DNA of 7,985 bases from NCBI GenBank assembly GCA_946481035.1, contig CAMLNK010000147.1:1-7985 (forward strand). Reading direction: 5' to 3'. The notes under the pieces were generated by a model. The model was not told where the DNA came from, made no database searches, and saw only the letters and a list, made by a program, of their open reading frames with translations. A program made the position numbers and the translations under genes. This DNA comes from an uncultured Dyadobacter sp. Its GTDB lineage: Bacteria; Bacteroidota; Bacteroidia; Cytophagales; Spirosomataceae. Of the stretch, positions 5,829-7,985 are shown in pieces. Every line of letters begins with the position of its first letter. The stretch's first letter is position 1.

Positions 5829-5957
5829 GTCAGGTTTTGTCAGAGGTTGTCATTGATTGTCATGTGTTGTTTTAAACTATAAAGAACAACAAATGACCAT
5901 TCCTGACTACACTTGACTTTTCTGACCACTGCATGACCATTTCTGACCACACATGAC
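5829..5957. repeat. Two-armed inverted TGAC array with 10-bp period in the rpsI-rpsB spacer
   Basis: On the plus strand GTCA starts at 5829, 5839, 5849 and 5859, exactly 10 bp apart. After the axis near 5878 the orientation flips, and TGAC starts at 5894, 5904, 5914, 5923, 5934, 5944 and 5954 (10 bp apart except one 9/11 pair). The innermost arms pair over 12 of 13 bases (5859-5871 with 5885-5897, loop 5872-5884). The next GTCA/TGAC pairs continue outward at 10-bp intervals. Flanking bases differ by arm: mostly TGACAA on the left arm (read on the minus strand) and mostly TGACCA/TGACTA on the right. The array fills about half of the 247-bp spacer between rpsI and rpsB and contains no gene. Confidence 0.8.
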
Positions 5958-5966
5958 CAATTGATA

Positions 5967-6353
5967 TTAACGTTTCGAGAACTGGAATCTTCTGCGTGCC
6001 TTAGCGCGTCCGTATTTCTTACGCTCAACCATACGTGGGTCACGGGTAAGGAATCCTTCTTTTTTCAATGCGCCGCGGAATTCGCCGTTGTATTGAACCA
6101 GTGCACGTGAAACCGCCATACGGATAGCTTCCGCCTGGCCTGAGATTCCACCACCTCTTACGTTTACTTTGATATCGTAACCATTTCCACCTGAGATTGT
6201 TGCGAACGGTTGTTGCAACACGATCTGGTGTACTTCAAATGGGAAATATTCTTTGTAATCACGACCGTTAACTTTGATGTCGCCTTTACCGGGTGTAAGG
6301 TAAATACGAGCAACGGCTGTTTTTCTTCTACCTATTGTGTTGATCACTTCCAT
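5967..6353 (-). CDS. rpsI: 30S ribosomal protein S9
   Basis: S9 sits in the head of the 30S subunit, and its C-terminal tail reaches the P-site tRNA anticodon region. The 128-residue protein starts MEVINTIGRRKTAVARIYLT and continues PGKGDIKVNGRDYKEYFPFE. The middle has the S9 signature GGGISGQAEAIRMAVSRALV. The end is LTRDPRMVERKKYGRAKARR followed by RFQFSKR, the invariant SKR tail. Length and start (ATG 6353) are normal. It begins 3 nt after the rplM stop, so the two are translated from one message. No hairpin-plus-T terminator follows; the downstream spacer holds the TGAC inverted array instead. Confidence 0.97.
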   Translation of the reverse strand: MEVINTIGRRKTAVARIYLTPGKGDIKVNGRDYKEYFPFEVHQIVLQQPFATISGGNGYDIKVNVRGGGISGQAEAIRMAVSRALVQYNGEFRGALKKEGFLTRDPRMVERKKYGRAKARRRFQFSKR

Positions 6354-6356
6354 GAA

Positions 6357-6800
6357 TTACAATTGGATTTGCTTTGGTTGCTGTGCGCTGTGCGGGTGTT
6401 CTGCGGCAGCGTAAACAAACAGGTTTGTAAATAAACGACGTCCCAAACGGTTCTTTGGAAGCATGCCTTTTACGGCTTTCTCGATCACACGCTCAGGGTG
6501 TTTTTCGAGCAACTCGCGAGGAGTTTGAAAACGTTGACCTCCTGGGTAACCCGTGTGACGAACGTAAATTTTGTCCGACATCTTCTTACCTGTCAACTTG
6601 ATCTTATCGGCGTTGATAACAATCACGTTATCACCACAATCCACATGAGGAGTGTAGCTTGCTTTGTGTTTGCCTCTGATAATTTTAGCAACTTCGCTGG
6701 CCAGACGACCAAGAACTGCATTTTCAGCATCCACAACAATCCACTCCTTGTTTACTGTGTTTTTGTTCGCCGAGATGGTTTTGTAGCTTAACGTATCCAC
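6357..6800 (-). CDS. rplM: 50S ribosomal protein L13
   Basis: L13 is an early-assembling protein of the large subunit. The 147-residue protein has [20 protein letters not shown] near the start, then [20 protein letters not shown] and [19 protein letters not shown], and the C-terminal part [20 protein letters not shown] followed by [14 protein letters not shown], all standard L13 features. There is no ATG in frame before the conserved region. GTG 6800 gives [16 protein letters not shown], the usual family start in Bacteroidota, and is chosen. TTG 6809 would add MLI before it. The region just upstream is A/T-rich with no Shine-Dalgarno sequence. It is the first gene of the rplM-rpsI unit, driven by the promoter at 6873-6904 with a leader of about 65 nt. 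Confidence 0.96.
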   Translation of the reverse strand: MDTLSYKTISANKNTVNKEWIVVDAENAVLGRLASEVAKIIRGKHKASYTPHVDCGDNVIVINADKIKLTGKKMSDKIYVRHTGYPGGQRFQTPRELLEKHPERVIEKAVKGMLPKNRLGRRLFTNLFVYAAAEHPHSAQQPKQIQL

Positions 6801-6872
6801 GATTAACAAAAAATTTAATTGATTTTCAATAATTTACACTGCAACAAGACAGTCCATCGCAAAATGGGAGTG

Positions 6873-6904
6873 CAAATATAGAGTTTAACAAATTGAATTA
6901 CAAG
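6873..6904 (-). promoter_or_regulatory. Bacteroidota-type promoter of rplM-rpsI
   Basis: On the minus strand, CTTG (6904-6901), a 20-nt spacer, and TATATTTG (6880-6873) match TTTG-N19-21-TAnnTTTG. The -7 box is perfect and the -33 box has one mismatch. The predicted start near 6866 gives a leader of about 65 nt. It lies directly after the stop codon of the upstream hypothetical gene (6926), where an independent promoter for a ribosomal operon is expected. Confidence 0.65.
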
Positions 6905-6925
6905 TATGTTTATGAAATTCATTTG

Positions 6926-7627
6926 TCAATTCCCTACTGCAAAGGCCAATGCGGCGTACGGAAGGCCGTAAACTTTGGACACATGTCGCTGGCTGTTATC
7001 GAGGTAAACATTGAAATCGTCTATCTTTTTGGTCGTGTAAGTAATCCGCCCGTAAGTGTAACCGACCTTCACGCCGATCCTCCGCCCCGCCTTAAAACGC
7101 ACAAATGCTTCCGACTGCCCGGTGTTCCTGCGCAGCGCGAGCGGCAATGCATTGAACAGCGTAGGCTTGCTGGCTAACCATTGGTTGTAATGCGGCTCGC
7201 CGGTACCGTTCGTGGAGACGTTCTTTTCGTAGAAACCGTGCCGTTTGGTACCATAAGTAAGACCGAGCAAATCGGTATTGGCGCCGATATCCAGCTTCCA
7301 GAAACTCACATTGACGCCAGCCAGAAAGCTTACGCCGTTCACCGATACGTTGCGGTATTCCAGGTAATCCTCAATTCCCGCAATGCGTTTGGTATCGAGG
7401 TTAGTCCTGCCGGCATAATAGCCCCAGGCCCTGAAACCCAGTCCCAGCCGGAGCCACGGGAGCTTCTGAGAACCAATTTCTTCGTGATACATGACAGACG
7501 GAGCCCAGGAGTTGCTTCCGACACCGGTACCTACATCCACACCTCCTGCAATCGGCGAAGTATATTGAGCGTGTGTGAAAGTGGCATTCAGTAATAAAAT
7601 GGCAATCAATCCTTTTAAAATTTTCAT
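6926..7627 (-). CDS. Hypothetical secreted, probably outer-membrane beta-barrel protein
   Basis: I do not recognise this family. From ATG 7627 the 233-residue protein begins MKILKGLIAILLLNATFTHA, a signal peptide with likely cleavage THA/Q (20/21). The mature part is rich in alternating aromatic/hydrophobic and polar residues with glycines (for example WLRLGLGFRAWGYYAG at 59-73, VSFLAGVNVSFWKLDIGAN at 99-117, RIGVKVGYTYGRITYTT at 183-199). It ends with a short strand-like segment, YAALAFAVGN. This suggests a small outer-membrane beta-barrel of perhaps 8-10 strands. The C-terminus is Asn rather than the usual aromatic residue. An open frame extends upstream to 7720, but the residues before 7627 do not look like part of a secreted protein. 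It is divergent from the DUF1080 gene and is followed by the rplM promoter without a visible terminator. Confidence 0.72.
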   Translation of the reverse strand: MKILKGLIAILLLNATFTHAQYTSPIAGGVDVGTGVGSNSWAPSVMYHEEIGSQKLPWLRLGLGFRAWGYYAGRTNLDTKRIAGIEDYLEYRNVSVNGVSFLAGVNVSFWKLDIGANTDLLGLTYGTKRHGFYEKNVSTNGTGEPHYNQWLASKPTLFNALPLALRRNTGQSEAFVRFKAGRRIGVKVGYTYGRITYTTKKIDDFNVYLDNSQRHVSKVYGLPYAALAFAVGN

Positions 7628-7723
7628 TGCTGAACCCATAGTTAGATGATGAATGTGAATAGTAGATCGATCAGAGACTTCTTCTCCGCAATAATAACTG
7701 ATCGGCGGAAGAAATCGCATCTT

Positions 7724-7985
7724 ATGCGGTTACAAGTGGCTATTATGCTGCTGTCCGGCTTATCCAGCGGCTGTTTATATGCCCAAACAGGCGACAATTT
7801 GTCGTTTGTGCCCCTTTTCAATGGCAAAAATCTGAACGGGTGGGTCGATGTGAACACCTCCAAAGAAACCTGGCAAGTCAAAAACGGGACATTGATTTGC
7901 TCCGGAAAACCCATCGGCGTGATGCGCTCCGACAGGCAATACGAAAACTTCATCCTCGAAGTGGAATGGAAGCATATGGAAGCGG
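7724..7985 (+). CDS. DUF1080 (3-keto-disaccharide hydrolase family) secreted protein, N-terminal part
   Basis: This is the only plus-strand gene. It runs off the right edge, with 87 codons visible. It begins [20 protein letters not shown], a signal peptide that could be cut as a lipoprotein (SSG/C) or at LYA/Q. The lipobox lacks the usual Leu/Val at -3, so this is undecided. The mature start has the typical DUF1080 motifs: [16 protein letters not shown], then [20 protein letters not shown], then the strand [12 protein letters not shown]. These match the first strands of the concanavalin-like fold of this Pfam family (PF06439). Family members are secreted or periplasmic proteins in carbohydrate use, some acting on 3-keto-glycosides. 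An in-frame ATG at 7649 would add 25 charged residues before the signal peptide and is less likely. No clear promoter is seen in the 96-bp divergent spacer. Confidence 0.85.
   Translation, partial: MRLQVAIMLLSGLSSGCLYAQTGDNLSFVPLFNGKNLNGWVDVNTSKETWQVKNGTLICSGKPIGVMRSDRQYENFILEVEWKHMEA

Noticed and set aside
5859..5897. Hairpin at the centre of the TGAC inverted array as the rpsI terminator
   Set aside because: The 12-of-13 pairing is real, but no T-run follows on the minus strand, the loop is 13 nt and the stem is A/U-rich, so it does not have the form of an intrinsic terminator.
5840..6043. Minus-strand open frame overlapping the end of rpsI and the TGAC array
   Set aside because: It is out of frame with rpsI, is largely made of the repeat array, and has no homology pattern; it is not a gene.
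7668..7704. Inverted repeat CGATCAG / CTGATCG in the divergent spacer before the DUF1080 gene
   Set aside because: It has only 7-bp arms with a 23-nt gap and neither arm extends; this is expected by chance in about 100 bp, and there is no regulator nearby.

Overview
The window is a chromosomal, mostly housekeeping segment of a Bacteroidota bacterium, most likely order Cytophagales and close to Dyadobacter or Spirosoma. The evidence is the gene order rplM-rpsI-rpsB-tsf, a DUF3078 outer-membrane protein, a DUF1080 secreted hydrolase, -33/-7 promoters of the TTTG / TAnnTTTG type, and an absence of obvious Shine-Dalgarno sequences. The genus is inferred from protein resemblance, not from a search. 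Every gene except the last, partial one is on the minus strand, so transcription runs from high to low coordinates.

Layout in transcription order. At the right edge a secreted DUF1080 protein starts on the plus strand (7724 onward, cut by the window). It is divergent from a small secreted, probably outer-membrane protein of unknown function (6926-7627). Next comes a ribosomal/translation block: rplM (L13) and rpsI (S9), 3 nt apart and driven by a good promoter at 6873-6904; then rpsB (S2) with its own terminator; then tsf (EF-Ts) with its own terminator. After that come an ECF-type sigma factor with no visible anti-sigma partner, a DUF3078 outer-membrane protein with its own promoter, mscL (short for its family, with a terminator), and the cell-wall/division pair murD-ftsW (ftsW cut by the left edge). 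No gene-free gap exceeds 300 bp; the largest is the 247-bp rpsI-rpsB spacer.

The structure that genes do not explain is a family of tetranucleotide arrays with a 10-bp period. TGAC (or its complement GTCA) recurs at almost exactly one helical turn. One single-orientation array sits between murD and ftsW, and its first unit is murD's own TGA stop codon. A larger two-armed inverted array (4 + 7 units around an axis near 5878) fills the rpsI-rpsB spacer. Two protein-level oddities also deserve attention: EF-Ts has TEPV where the family has the EF-Tu-contacting TDFV motif, and MscL ends right after its second membrane helix. I found no mobile element, CRISPR array, tRNA, rRNA or defence system, and nothing I would call a new multi-gene system.
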